From Bryobacterales bacterium (GTDB lineage: Bacteria > Acidobacteriota > Terriglobia > Bryobacterales > Bryobacteraceae): a stretch of 52,813 nt of DNA. The DNA lies in NCBI GenBank assembly GCA_947446025.1, contig CANFEY010000032.1:1-52813 (forward strand), in the 5' to 3' direction. The notes below the pieces were generated by a model. It saw nothing but the letters and a program-made list of their open reading frames with translations. It was not told where the DNA came from and made no database searches. Positions 24,980-33,612 of the stretch are shown here, one piece after another. The translations under genes and the position numbers were made by a program. Within the stretch, counting starts at the first letter, position 1. Each line of letters starts with the position of its first letter.

Positions 24980-25666
24980 CTAACATTGGCGGAAATTGAC
25001 GCAGTCTTCTACTTCCCTCGCGAGCACCTTTGAAAGCGTTTCCCCTACTAGCTTGTCGCGGTTTGTGGACTCCAGCGGCATGAGCGAACCAATCGCCCGC
25101 GAAAGTCCTGCATCGAAAGTGGTGCTTTCGCGGCCAGGACGGTGAATGGACCAGGGCAGCATGAATGGAGCGTTCGCGTTCGAGGAAATCGTCCAGGACT
25201 CGCCCCCGCCAAACCTTACTTTCACGATGATCTGAGAATTGTCTTCGCTATACCAAAGGCCAAAGAGCCGGGGCAAGAGGCGGAGGATTGCCGCCGGGTC
25301 CGTATACATTTGCAGAGATTGACGCCGGTAGTCGGGCTGAAGATTTACGATGTTTCTTGCCAGCCACTGTTCGCTAATTCCGAGGTTACTCAAGTCCGGT
25401 TCCGCCAACAGAGGCGCGCTGAGCGCTTTTGACAGGGCGGCGGCCTTCACCTTGTCCAAGGTCTTGTCCTTGGCTCTGAGTGTAAGGTAAGTTTCCGAAC
25501 GTGGAGGGAGCATCCCTTCCCCGGTTGAGTCGATGCGAACTTCTTCGATCAATCGGCTTTGTCCAGTCGCCGACATCGAACACAAGAGGCCGGCCAGAGC
25601 GACGGTCCGAAATGGTGCACCAAAACCCACGTCTCCAGTATGTCTCGTTTGCTGGACGAGAATCAT
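24980..25666 (-). CDS. Hypothetical exported protein
   Basis: 228 residues from the ATG at 25666. The hydrophobic segment at about residues 20-35 ending M-S-A-T-G-Q looks like a signal peptide with a long N-region. The body has no motif I recognise; it ends in V-E-D-C-V-N-F-R-Q-C. The frame stays open a long way further into lepA, but that part is antisense-frame noise of lepA coding. It lies between lepA (41 nt upstream) and the sigma factor. Function unknown and the start is uncertain because no good ribosome binding site is visible. Confidence 0.6.
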   Translation of the reverse strand: MILVQQTRHTGDVGFGAPFRTVALAGLLCSMSATGQSRLIEEVRIDSTGEGMLPPRSETYLTLRAKDKTLDKVKAAALSKALSAPLLAEPDLSNLGISEQWLARNIVNLQPDYRRQSLQMYTDPAAILRLLPRLFGLWYSEDNSQIIVKVRFGGGESWTISSNANAPFMLPWSIHRPGRESTTFDAGLSRAIGSLMPLESTNRDKLVGETLSKVLAREVEDCVNFRQC

Positions 25667-25707
25667 GTGTCGCCCGCGGGTCGCCTGTTCACTCAAAAAT
25701 GGACTAG

Positions 25708-27525
25708 CTAATCCTCGTCGCTGGAGCTGCTGCTTACCTTCAGTACCGCCAGGAACGCTTCCTGCGGGATCTCCACCTTGCCGACGCGCTTCATGCGGCG
25801 CTTGCCTTCTTTTTGCTTTTCTAGCAGCTTGCGTTTGCGCGAGATGTCGCCGCCGTAGCACTTGGCTAGGACGTTTTTGCGGATGCCGGAGATGGTTTCG
25901 CGGGCGATGACTTTGGCTCCGATGGCGGCCTGCAGGGCGACTTCGAATTGCTGGCGCGGGATGAGTCTGCGGAGGCGCGAGATGAGTTCCTTGCCGCGTT
26001 CGTAGGCGAATTCGGTGTGCACGATGAGGGACAACGCGTCGACGGGTTCGCCGGCGACGAGAACGTCGAGTTTCACCATTTTCGACGTGCGGTGGCCGCA
26101 CAGGTGGTAATCGAGCGACGCGTACCCGCGCGAGGCGGACTTGAGGCGGTCAAAGAAGTCGAGCACGATTTCGTTGAGCGGCATCTCATACACCAGCATC
26201 ACGCGATTGCCGCCGATGTATTCGAACTTCTTCTGCGTACCGCGCTTTTCTTCCAGCAGCTTGAGGATCTCGCCGATGTATTCTTCCTGCGTGATCACCG
26301 TGGCTTCGATGATCGGCTCTTCGATTTTCAGAATCTCGGCGGGGTCGGGGAATTTCGACGGATTGTCGACTTCAAACTCGGTCCCGTTCAGTAGCGTGAT
26401 CCTGTAGCGCACGCCGGGCGCGGTGATGATGAGGTCGATCTTGAACTCGCGCTCCAGGCGCTCCTGCACGATTTCCAGATGCAGCAGCCCCAGGAAGCCG
26501 CAGCGGAAGCCGAAGCCTAGGGCGACCGAGTTTTCCGGTTCAAAACTAAACGCGCTGTCATTGAGGCGGAGCTTTTCCAGCGCATCGCGTAGCAGGCCGT
26601 GTTCGTGCGATTCCACTGGGTAGAGGCCCGCGAACACCATGGGCGTCAACGGCGCGAAGCCTGGCAGCGGTTCGGCGGCGGGGTTCAAGTGATCGGTGAT
26701 GGTGTCGCCGATCATGGCGTCCGAAACCGTCTTGATGTTGGCGAACAGGAAGCCCACTTCGCCGGCGGCCAACTCGGCGCACGGGATCGCCTTGGGCGAT
26801 TGGTAGCCCAAGCCGTCCACTTCAAACTGCTTGCCATTCGACCACAAGCGGATCTTCTGGCCTTTGCGCACGCGCCCGTCGATGATGCGCGCCAGGATGA
26901 TGACGCCACGATACGGGTCAAACCAGGAATCAAAAATCAGCGCGCGGAGCGGGGCTTCCAAGTTGCCCCGGGGAGGCGGCATCAGCGTCACGATGGCTTC
27001 CAGAACTTCGTTGATGCCGATGCCGGATTTGGCGCTGCACAGAATCGCGCCGCTGGCGTCTAGGCCGATCAACTGCTCGATCTGTTCGCGGATGCGCTCC
27101 GGCTCGGCCGACGGCAGATCGATTTTGTTGAGGACGGGGACGATTTCCAGGTTGTGGCTCAGCGCCAGATACGTGTTGGCGAGCGTCTGCGCTTCGACGC
27201 CCTGCGAGGCGTCCACTACCAGCAGCGCGCCCTCGCAGGCTTGCAGACTGCGCGAGACTTCGTAGGAGAAATCGACGTGGCCAGGCGTGTCGATCAAGTT
27301 GAGTTGATACTCCAGGCCGTCCTTGGCGATGTAGGTGAGCCGCACCGCGTGTGCCTTGATGGTGATGCCGCGTTCACGCTCCAGGTCCATGGAGTCGAGC
27401 ACCTGCGCCATCATCTCGCGCTGGGTGAGAGCGCCGGTGACTTCGAGCAAGCGGTCGGCCAGCGTGGACTTGCCGTGGTCGATGTGGGCAATGATGCTGA
27501 AATTTCGGATTCGCTGAGGGTCCAT
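25708..27525 (-). CDS. lepA: Elongation factor 4 (LepA)
   Basis: 605 residues, family length about 600. LepA is a ribosome-associated GTPase that acts in initiation and back-translocation. The GTPase motifs are present: A-H-I-D-H-G-K-S-T at about residues 11-19, R-G-I-T-I near 49, D-T-P-G-H-V-D near 80, N-K-I-D near 133 and S-A-K near 168. The LepA-specific C-terminal domain follows, with [16 protein letters not shown] near residue 570. It diverges from ribH. Confidence 0.97.
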   Translation of the reverse strand: MDPQRIRNFSIIAHIDHGKSTLADRLLEVTGALTQREMMAQVLDSMDLERERGITIKAHAVRLTYIAKDGLEYQLNLIDTPGHVDFSYEVSRSLQACEGALLVVDASQGVEAQTLANTYLALSHNLEIVPVLNKIDLPSAEPERIREQIEQLIGLDASGAILCSAKSGIGINEVLEAIVTLMPPPRGNLEAPLRALIFDSWFDPYRGVIILARIIDGRVRKGQKIRLWSNGKQFEVDGLGYQSPKAIPCAELAAGEVGFLFANIKTVSDAMIGDTITDHLNPAAEPLPGFAPLTPMVFAGLYPVESHEHGLLRDALEKLRLNDSAFSFEPENSVALGFGFRCGFLGLLHLEIVQERLEREFKIDLIITAPGVRYRITLLNGTEFEVDNPSKFPDPAEILKIEEPIIEATVITQEEYIGEILKLLEEKRGTQKKFEYIGGNRVMLVYEMPLNEIVLDFFDRLKSASRGYASLDYHLCGHRTSKMVKLDVLVAGEPVDALSLIVHTEFAYERGKELISRLRRLIPRQQFEVALQAAIGAKVIARETISGIRKNVLAKCYGGDISRKRKLLEKQKEGKRRMKRVGKVEIPQEAFLAVLKVSSSSSDED

Positions 27526-27572
27526 TGAAGTTTGATTACTTGGGCGTGTTAAGCGCGGTATGATGGAACCTC

Positions 27573-27578
27573 TATTCT
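27573..27578 (+). promoter_or_regulatory. Candidate leaderless -10 of ribH
   Basis: TATTCT ends exactly 6 nt before the ribH ATG, the spacing that puts the transcription start on the start codon. No Shine-Dalgarno is present. A second candidate -10, TATGAT at 27559-27564, would give a leader of about 14 nt. Neither has a good -35. Confidence 0.4.
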
Positions 27579-27584
27579 CTCACG

Positions 27585-28046
27585 ATGTCAGCCGAAATCC
27601 CCACTTGGAATGCGAAGCCCGACGCCCGAGGCCTAAAAGTGGCCATTGTGGTGGCGCGCTACAACGAAGCGATCACGCGAAAACTGCTGGAAGGGGCGCT
27701 GAAGGCTTTGCGAGAAACCGCCGCCGAAACGGCGGACGTGTTCGATGTTCCGGGTGCGTATGAGCTACCGCTGGCGGCGAAAAAGCTGAGCGTGCGCTTC
27801 CAGGCGATTGTGGCTCTGGGCTGCGTGATCCGGGGCGATACGCCGCATTTCGACTACGTTGCCGGCGAATGCGCGCGTGGATTGCAGCAGGTGATGCTGG
27901 AGACGGGCGTCCCGGTTGCGTTCGGTGTGTTGACCACGGAAAATCTGGAGCAGGCCCAGATCCGCGCAGGCGGTGCGATGGGCAACAAGGGCTACGATGC
28001 GGCCATGACGGCGATTGAGATGGCCCGGTTCGGAGAGCAGAAGTAG
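27585..28046 (+). CDS. ribH: 6,7-dimethyl-8-ribityllumazine synthase
   Basis: 153 residues, normal length. RibH condenses the pyrimidinedione precursor with dihydroxybutanone phosphate in riboflavin synthesis. Motifs: V-A-R-Y-N-E at residues 23-28, G-A-Y-E-L-P near 57, the phosphate loop G-C-V-I-R-G-D-T-P-H-F-D with catalytic His88, G-V-L-T-T-E-N near 118 and N-K-G-Y-D-A-A near 133. The stop is directly followed by the ATG of nusB, the common ribH-nusB pair. Confidence 0.96.
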   Translation: MSAEIPTWNAKPDARGLKVAIVVARYNEAITRKLLEGALKALRETAAETADVFDVPGAYELPLAAKKLSVRFQAIVALGCVIRGDTPHFDYVAGECARGLQQVMLETGVPVAFGVLTTENLEQAQIRAGGAMGNKGYDAAMTAIEMARFGEQK

Positions 28047-28472
28047 ATGCCGGCTCGCCACAAATCCAGGCAAAGGGCGCTGCAGGTGCTGTTCCTGTGG
28101 GATCAGCGCAAGCAGCCGATTGAGGACGCGATGGCGGCGTTCTACTTGACGTTAGGGTCAGAGGAAGACAATCCAACGCCGGTGCCCACGCCCGCCGACG
28201 AATTTATGGAGGACCTTGCTCGCGGGGTCGCGCGTAAGGCCGCCGAGATTGATGCACGCATCAGCGCCAAGGCCTCCAACTGGCGCATCGAACGCATGGC
28301 GGTGGTGGATCGCAACATCCTGCGCCTAGCTATCTACGAAATCCAATCCACGGCCACGCCGCCCGCCATCGCCATTGATGAAGCGCTGGAGCTGGCGCAC
28401 GAATTCTCTGGCGAGGAATCGGCGGCCTTCGTCAACGGGGTGCTAGACGCGGTGCGGCGCGACTTTTCGTAG
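28047..28472 (+). CDS. nusB: Transcription antitermination factor NusB
   Basis: 141 residues. NusB pairs with NusE (S10) at boxA in rRNA transcription. It has the all-helical NusB pattern: R-x-R-A-L-Q-V-L-F at the start, a run of charged helices, and A-I-D-E-A-L-E-L-A-H-E-F-S-x-E-x-S-A-A-F-V-N-G-V-L-D near residue 108, the diagnostic C-terminal stretch. It starts on the base after the ribH stop and ends two bases before trmJ. Confidence 0.95.
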   Translation: MPARHKSRQRALQVLFLWDQRKQPIEDAMAAFYLTLGSEEDNPTPVPTPADEFMEDLARGVARKAAEIDARISAKASNWRIERMAVVDRNILRLAIYEIQSTATPPAIAIDEALELAHEFSGEESAAFVNGVLDAVRRDFS

Positions 28473-28474
28473 CC

Positions 28475-29182
28475 ATGAATCTGCGCGTCGTTTTGGTGTC
28501 TCCGCGCAATCCGCTCAACATTGGCGCGGCGGCAAGGGCCATGAGCAACTTCGGCTGCCTCGATCTGCGCCTGGTCAACGCGTATGATGTGGCGTATCGC
28601 GAAGCCAAGTCCGCTGTGAACGCGTCGCAGGTGCTTCAGGGCGCCCGCGAATACGCCACGGTGGCCCAGGCCGTGGCTGACTGCGCGCTGGTGGTGGGCA
28701 CCACGTCCATTGGTCACCGGGCGCTGGAGCACCCTCTGCGCCGCCTGGAACTGGGTGGACGCGCCATCGCCCGCAAGATGGCCAGCGCTCCGGTGGCGTT
28801 GCTGTTCGGCTCAGAGAAGTTCGGCCTCTCCAACGACGACATGTCGCATTGCCATTGGCTGATGCGCATTCCCACGCGCGCCGAGCATGAGTCGATGAAC
28901 CTGGGCCAAGCGGTAGCCGTGTGCCTGTACGAAATCGCGCGCAACCCCGCCGCCGCGAAGGCCAAGCCTGAAGTGACGGTAGAGGCCCGCGGCGAGGACA
29001 TGGAGCGCATCACGCAGTTGATGAAGGAAATTCTAGAGCACTGCGAATACATCCACGAACGTACCGGCGAATCGATGTACCTGAAGGTCCGCCGGCAACT
29101 CCGGCGCACGCATATGACCGCGCAGGACGCGAATTTGTGGCTCGGCATGTTGCGGAAGATCAAGTGGAAGTTGTTATCCTGA
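28475..29182 (+). CDS. trmJ: TrmH-family (TrmJ-like) RNA methyltransferase
   Basis: 235 residues. SPOUT-class 2'-O-methyltransferase, with P-x-N-I-G-A-A-A-R-A-M near residue 13, the SAM knot motifs G-S-E-K-F-G-L-S-N near 111 and M-N-L-G-Q-A-V-A-V near 142, and a C-terminal helical extension with M-x-R-x-L-R-R typical of TrmJ (which methylates tRNA position 32). The exact target may differ. It follows nusB by 2 nt. Confidence 0.88.
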   Translation: MNLRVVLVSPRNPLNIGAAARAMSNFGCLDLRLVNAYDVAYREAKSAVNASQVLQGAREYATVAQAVADCALVVGTTSIGHRALEHPLRRLELGGRAIARKMASAPVALLFGSEKFGLSNDDMSHCHWLMRIPTRAEHESMNLGQAVAVCLYEIARNPAAAKAKPEVTVEARGEDMERITQLMKEILEHCEYIHERTGESMYLKVRRQLRRTHMTAQDANLWLGMLRKIKWKLLS

Positions 29183-29191
29183 AGTTTCCCA

Positions 29192-29401
29192 ATGACAAAA
29201 GTTACGTTGTATTACAAGCTCAGCCGCCCGCTTAATGACGACGATTGCGTTCAGATCGCCGCGTTGCACAGCGTCTTCGGCATCGCCCGCGTGCAACCGA
29301 ACGCGGCGTTGGATAAGCTCACCGTGGATTACGACGCCTCGCGCATGATGAAGACGGACGTGGATGCAACGCTGGCACGGTTCGGCGTGCCGGTGGCATA
29401 A
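29192..29401 (+). CDS. Small protein, ferredoxin-like (HMA-type) fold
   Basis: 69 residues. The alternation of strands and helices (V-T-L-Y-Y-K-L, a helix with V-F-G-I-A-R-V, then K-L-T-V-D-Y-D, then a helix and F-G-V-P-V) matches the beta-alpha-beta-beta-alpha-beta fold of heavy-metal-associated domains, but the metal-binding C-x-x-C is missing. It starts 9 nt after trmJ, so it belongs to the ribH operon. Function unknown. Confidence 0.65.
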   Translation: MTKVTLYYKLSRPLNDDDCVQIAALHSVFGIARVQPNAALDKLTVDYDASRMMKTDVDATLARFGVPVA

Positions 29402-29425
29402 AACAATTTCCGTAGAAATGTTTTA
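29399..29425 (+). terminator. A/T-rich hairpin after the ribH operon
   Basis: TAAAACAATTTC and GAAATGTTTTA pair with one bulged base around the loop CGTA, ending in a T-run. It begins at the stop codon of the small HMA-like gene. Stability is modest because the stem is mostly A-T. Confidence 0.4.
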
Positions 29426-29481
29426 TTGACTCCTCACCGGAGCGACATCCGGACGCAACATGTAGGAGTCACACTCGTTGC

Positions 29482-30390
29482 ATGCTTCCGTCGCGACGGA
29501 CCCTGCTGCAGGCGCTGATAGGAGTGCTGCCACTTGCCCGGTTTGCCCTGGCATCCGGCATGCCTGACGTGCTCACGGGAATCCGACGCACTTCCGTCTT
29601 CCAGCGCCGTTACCGCGCCAGTGCCGTCGTTACGATCCTGGGCGTGAAGGTCTTTAGCCGGGCAGGCGTGGGCGGCGGGTATGCATCGGTGGAAACCGGG
29701 TCGGCCGGAAACGCGACGGGTGTGGCGCTGCAATTTTCCGCCGGGTCATGGCCGGAGCGCGCCGCCGGACTGAACCGCTTCGGCATTTTGCACGAATACT
29801 TCCATGACCGTCCGGAGGGCGCGGAGACCGCTTTCTCAGGATTCATCACCAGTTCCAAAGAGCAGAGCCTCAGCGAGGCCCGCAACGCGCTGCATGCGCC
29901 GGAGGGGGGTGTTCCGGTTACGCTGGCTTGGGGCGCGGCAAACGCGAAAGGTGCTTACGCGAACGCCGCGCACACCGCGGTTCCCGCGAAGTTCCTGTGG
30001 ACGGACGCTGAGGTCGTGCTCGCAGACTTAATGCGGCAGGCCTCCGCCGAGGCACCTCAGGAGAACCGGGCCACCGGCCTCCCCGGCTTCCTCGCCGCCA
30101 TGCGTCATGCGGGCCTGTCGCGCGAACCCGCTCTCCGCAGCCCATTCCTGCATAGCGGGAAACGGTATGAGCTGCATACCAAGTGGAAAGACAAAACGTT
30201 CCGCGATATGGAAGGATCCATCCGCAACGCGCAGCGCGAGACCACTGCGGAATTCAAGGTCCGCTACGAACCCGGCGACCCCAGCGGGCTGCCCACGCGC
30301 TTCGACTATCACGCCCGGTCTTACCTGAAGCTCACCTTTGAAGCCGACCCCGGCGGTACGCAGCCGATCCCCCTGTTGATGGCCGAATAG
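29482..30390 (+). CDS. Tat-signal protein of unknown function
   Basis: 302 residues. The N-terminus P-S-R-R-T-L-L-Q followed by a hydrophobic core and A-L-A-S-G is a good twin-arginine leader. The mature part has a beta-rich central section (G-G-G-Y-A-S-V near residue 72, H-E-Y-F-H-D near 110) and no motif I know. H-E-Y-F-H resembles a zinc H-E-x-x-H site; whether it binds metal is open. AGGAG is about 14 nt before the ATG, rather far. It is followed by the mla genes after 39 nt. Confidence 0.7.
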   Translation: MLPSRRTLLQALIGVLPLARFALASGMPDVLTGIRRTSVFQRRYRASAVVTILGVKVFSRAGVGGGYASVETGSAGNATGVALQFSAGSWPERAAGLNRFGILHEYFHDRPEGAETAFSGFITSSKEQSLSEARNALHAPEGGVPVTLAWGAANAKGAYANAAHTAVPAKFLWTDAEVVLADLMRQASAEAPQENRATGLPGFLAAMRHAGLSREPALRSPFLHSGKRYELHTKWKDKTFRDMEGSIRNAQRETTAEFKVRYEPGDPSGLPTRFDYHARSYLKLTFEADPGGTQPIPLLMAE

Positions 30391-30429
30391 TCCTGGCAAT
30401 GCTAGCATCAACATTGACGGGGATTCCGA

Positions 30430-31185
30430 TTGCTCGACTTCCTTAAGCCGCCTATCCAGACATTTCAGGAGTTCGTGGTGCTCAGCGGCCGCGCTGTGGG
30501 CAACATTGTGCGGCGGCCGCACTACAGCGCGGATGTTTTCCACCAGATGGATGTGATCGGCGTGGGGTCGCTGCCCATTTGCAGCATGGTGGGCCTGTTC
30601 AGCGGGATCGTCATGGCGTTGCAGATGGCTCGCGCGCTCACGACTTACGGAGCGGAAAGCCGCGTGGGCGAAATTGTATCGATCACGCTGGTGCGCGAAC
30701 TGGGGCCGGTGCTGACGGCGGTGCTGGTGGCGGGGCGGAACGCCAGCGGCATGGCCAGCGAACTCGGGTCCATGAAAGTGACCGAACAGATTGACGCCAT
30801 GCGGGCGCTGGGAACCGATCCTACGCAGAAGCTGGTGACTCCGCGGTTGATCGCGGCGGCGCTGATGCTGCCGCTGTTGACGATCATTGCGGACTTCATC
30901 GGCATGATGGGCGGCTACTTCATCGCGAGTACGCAGCTCGGCATCACGTCATCTGAGTATTGGACCGCCGCCTGGCAGATTCTGGAATACAACGATCTGG
31001 CGCAGGGCCTGCTCAAACCCTTGTCATTCGCGGTGATCATCGCGCTGGTGGGCTGCCTTTACGGAATGCGGACCACGGGCGGCACGCAAGGGGTGGGGCG
31101 CGCGACGACGGACGCGGTGGTGTGGTCCTCGCTGTGGATTTTCTTCGTGGACGCGTTGATTACGCAGTTCTTCGTGAACCTCTAG
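30430..31185 (+). CDS. mlaE: Mla/MCE-type ABC transporter permease MlaE
   Basis: 251 residues. MlaE is the inner-membrane permease of the system that moves phospholipid between the inner and outer membranes. About five hydrophobic segments; the family signature L-V-R-E-L-G-P-V-L-T-A-V-L-V-A-G-R near residue 86 and G-S-M-K-V-T-E-Q-I-D-A-M near 113 are clear. The start is TTG with ACGGGGA upstream. First gene of mlaE-F-D. Confidence 0.94.
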   Translation: MLDFLKPPIQTFQEFVVLSGRAVGNIVRRPHYSADVFHQMDVIGVGSLPICSMVGLFSGIVMALQMARALTTYGAESRVGEIVSITLVRELGPVLTAVLVAGRNASGMASELGSMKVTEQIDAMRALGTDPTQKLVTPRLIAAALMLPLLTIIADFIGMMGGYFIASTQLGITSSEYWTAAWQILEYNDLAQGLLKPLSFAVIIALVGCLYGMRTTGGTQGVGRATTDAVVWSSLWIFFVDALITQFFVNL

Positions 31186-31186
31186 T

Positions 31187-32008
31187 ATGGACGCCGCCTC
31201 CACCATCGTGTGTTTTGAGGATGTGAGCCTGCGTTTCGGGGACACCCCGGCGCTGGACCACGTGTCGTTCCAGATGGGTGCGGGGGAGACGCGCGTGGTG
31301 TTCGGGGCGGCGGGCAGTGGGAAGACCGTGCTCCTGAAAGTGGCTGTGGGCCTGGTGAAGCCGGATTCGGGGCGTGTGTTCCTGTTGGGGCAGGAAATCA
31401 CCTGCATGCGTGAGACGGAGCTTTTCGATTTACGTGCGCGGGTGGGGATTCTGTTCCAGGAAGGCGGGCTGTTTGATTCGCTGAACGTCGCCGAGAACGT
31501 CAGCTACCCACTGGAGAACCAGCGGACGTTGCGGTCCGGGAATCGCAGCAATGAAGCGCGCGTACGGGAGTCGCTGGAATTCGTGGAGCTGGCGCACACG
31601 CTGGATAAATTTCCGAGCGAACTTTCGGGCGGCATGCGGCGGCGGGTGGGCATCGCGAGGGCTGTGGTGACCGAACCGGCGCTGGAGCTATACGATTCGC
31701 CGACGGCGGGTCTGGACCCGATCACCGCACACACCATCATCACGCTGATCCTCAAGGAGCGCGACCTGCGCAACACGGCGACGATCATGGTCACGCACCG
31801 CTACCAGGACGGGCAGTTGATGGCGAATTTCCGCTACAATCCCAACAGTGGCGAAATCGAAAGAGCGCCGCGCGGCAGTGCCGAAACCGTGGATACCAAG
31901 TTCCTGATCATGCAAGAAGGCCGCCTGGTGTTTGAGGGCAGCGAGACCGAATTTCTGGCGAACCAGGACCCATACGTGCGCAAGTTTGCGCGCCCAGGAG
32001 CTTCTTAA
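31187..32008 (+). CDS. mlaF: Mla/MCE-type ABC transporter ATPase MlaF
   Basis: 273 residues. Walker A G-A-A-G-S-G-K-T is at about residues 42-49, the Q-loop in L-F-Q-E-G-G-L-F, the signature L-S-G-G-M-R-R-R-V at about 145, Walker B L-E-L-Y-D-S at 166-171, then P-T-A-G-L-D-P, and the H-loop in V-T-H-R-Y-Q. The residue after the Walker B Asp170 is Ser171 instead of the catalytic Glu. An extra stretch (about 211-235) lies between the H-loop and the C-terminal strand. It starts one base after the mlaE stop. Confidence 0.93.
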   Translation: MDAASTIVCFEDVSLRFGDTPALDHVSFQMGAGETRVVFGAAGSGKTVLLKVAVGLVKPDSGRVFLLGQEITCMRETELFDLRARVGILFQEGGLFDSLNVAENVSYPLENQRTLRSGNRSNEARVRESLEFVELAHTLDKFPSELSGGMRRRVGIARAVVTEPALELYDSPTAGLDPITAHTIITLILKERDLRNTATIMVTHRYQDGQLMANFRYNPNSGEIERAPRGSAETVDTKFLIMQEGRLVFEGSETEFLANQDPYVRKFARPGAS

Positions 32009-32014
32009 AGACCC

Positions 32015-33091
32015 ATGCCTTCCGCAGCAAAGACACACTGGTCGCAGTTAAAAGTAGGCATCGTCGCGGCCATCGCGCTGGCGGTGCTGGCCGCGTTGGT
32101 GGTCACCATGTCGGGCAGCAACCCTCTGTTCCGCAAGACGCAGGTGGTCTACGTCTACTTCGACGATTCGTTTGCCATGACCGTGGGAGCCACGCCCGTC
32201 AGGCTGAACGGGATTCCAGTCGGCAAGGTCTCCGGCGTGGATCTCTCCGGCGAGGCCGCAGTGAACCGGACAGTCCGGATCTCCCTGGCGTTGAATGAGG
32301 AGTCCCTGTCGTCGATTCCCGTCGATTCCACCGCCGGCCTAGCGCAGCAGAACCTGTTGGGCGCGCGCTACATCAACATCAAGCGCGGCAAGAGTGAGCA
32401 AACCATCCAGCCCGGTGCCGAGATTGCCACTCAGGCCACTACGGAAATTCAGGACATGCTGGACGAAGGCAAGAGCACGCTCAGCGCGCTCCAGACCATC
32501 CTGAAACGCGTCGAGAACATCGTCATCGAGATCGAAGACGGCAAGGGGACCATCGGCAAGTTCCTGCGCGATGAGACGCTCTACACCAACCTGGTGGGTG
32601 TCACCGATGAAACCAACAAGCTGGTGGCGGCGTTCAACAATCCTAATAGCACGCTGGGCCGCCTGCTCAATGAGACGGACCTTTACGACGATATCCGCGG
32701 CACCATGGGCAAGGTGGACCGGCTGGTGGACGGCTTGAACGCCGGCGAAGGCACGGCGGGCAAATTCCTCAAGGACGACGCGCTGTACGAAGACTTCCGC
32801 GGTACGATTGCCGACCTGCGCGAAACCCTGCGTCTGGTGAATTCCGGTGACGGCACCATCGGCAAGCTGATGACCACCAGCACGCTGCACACGCGCCTGG
32901 AAGATACCATGACGCGCCTGGACAGCATGCTCGACAAGATCAACAGCGGCGAAGGCACGTTTGGCCAGCTGCTGCTGAACCCGGCGCTGTATGAGAGCAT
33001 GGACGGGACGATGCGCGAGGTCCAGGGCATGATGAAGGATTTCCGGGCGAATCCGAAAAAGTTCCTGACGATTCAGCTGAAGCTGTTCTAG
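32015..33091 (+). CDS. mlaD: MCE-domain lipid transport protein MlaD
   Basis: 358 residues. One membrane helix (about 12-33), then the MCE domain (about 40-120; V-Y-V-Y-F-D-D, G-A-T-P-V-R-L-N-G-I-P-V-G-K-V), which forms a ring or tube that carries phospholipid. After residue 155 there are about five tandem repeats of roughly 37 residues built on G-x-G-T-x-G-K-x-L-x-x-x-x-L-Y, likely an extended helical needle. E. coli MlaD is only about 183 residues. It starts 6 nt after mlaF. Confidence 0.93.
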   Translation: MPSAAKTHWSQLKVGIVAAIALAVLAALVVTMSGSNPLFRKTQVVYVYFDDSFAMTVGATPVRLNGIPVGKVSGVDLSGEAAVNRTVRISLALNEESLSSIPVDSTAGLAQQNLLGARYINIKRGKSEQTIQPGAEIATQATTEIQDMLDEGKSTLSALQTILKRVENIVIEIEDGKGTIGKFLRDETLYTNLVGVTDETNKLVAAFNNPNSTLGRLLNETDLYDDIRGTMGKVDRLVDGLNAGEGTAGKFLKDDALYEDFRGTIADLRETLRLVNSGDGTIGKLMTTSTLHTRLEDTMTRLDSMLDKINSGEGTFGQLLLNPALYESMDGTMREVQGMMKDFRANPKKFLTIQLKLF

Positions 33092-33118
33092 CTTGGTGCG
33101 AAGCTCTGCCCCCCGCAC

Positions 33119-33143
33119 GCTGAGCCGCGACCGTCAGGGAGCG
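33119..33143 (+). repeat. REP-like element, single copy
   Basis: A 25-base copy of the repeat GAGCCGCGACCGTNAGGGAG, also found as the arms of the palindrome at 33613-33697. It overlaps the 3' end of the transposase relic on the other strand. Confidence 0.7.
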
Positions 33144-33576
33144 AACACGCACAGGTGCCTCATGCCAAGCCATCCGCTCCCCCTGTTTATCCAACACGTA
33201 CGTCACAGCAGCGTCCATGCTGTCGCTGGACCACAAATACTTCGTGCTCCCATGCCGAGTCCAACGAAGGCGGTCGCGATGGGCGTGCGCGTTCAGCGCG
33301 CGGCTGGCGCAGGCTTTGAAGCTGGTCATGGCGGGTTCGGGGCGCACGTCGGCTCCCGGTACGATGTGAATTGGGTTGTGCGGATGTGCGCGGCGTAGAG
33401 GTGCCAGGACCTGTGCCTGCATACTTCCAGGATTGCTTCGAGTACGATGGCGCGTTGCTTGGGGTCCATCTCGAAGGGGCTTGCTTTAGTGATGCGTCGA
33501 TATGTTGCCGGAGCTTCGGTATCGGGTCCGGGATGCGGGCACCGTAGCAGGAGAAGGTGATGGGGTACGCGGCCAC
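33140..33576 (-). pseudogene. REP-associated tyrosine transposase (RAYT/Y1_Tnp) relic
   Basis: Three minus-strand frames read together give a Y1-type transposase: M-A-A-Y-P-I-T-F-S-C-Y-G-A-R at 33576 downward, then P-F-E-M-D-P-K-Q-R-A-I-V-L-E-A near 33470, then N-P-I-H-I-V-P-G-A-D near 33375, M-T-S-F-K-A-C-A-S-R-A-L-N near 33330, and R-H-G-S-T-K-Y-L-W near 33250. At least two frameshifts separate the parts and some 30 residues after the N-terminal block seem deleted. The catalytic Tyr in K-x-Y-x-S-R is Cys, and the first His of the H-x-H site is lost. Inactive. It fills most of the 616-base gap between mlaD and the next gene. Confidence 0.85.
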
Positions 33577-33612
33577 ATTGGGATAGTGGCTTTGGGCGGG
33601 GGAAATTCTCTG

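Noticed and set aside
32500-33060. Periodic similarity that could suggest a DNA repeat array
   Set aside because: It is the protein-level repeat of MlaD; DNA copies are diverged.
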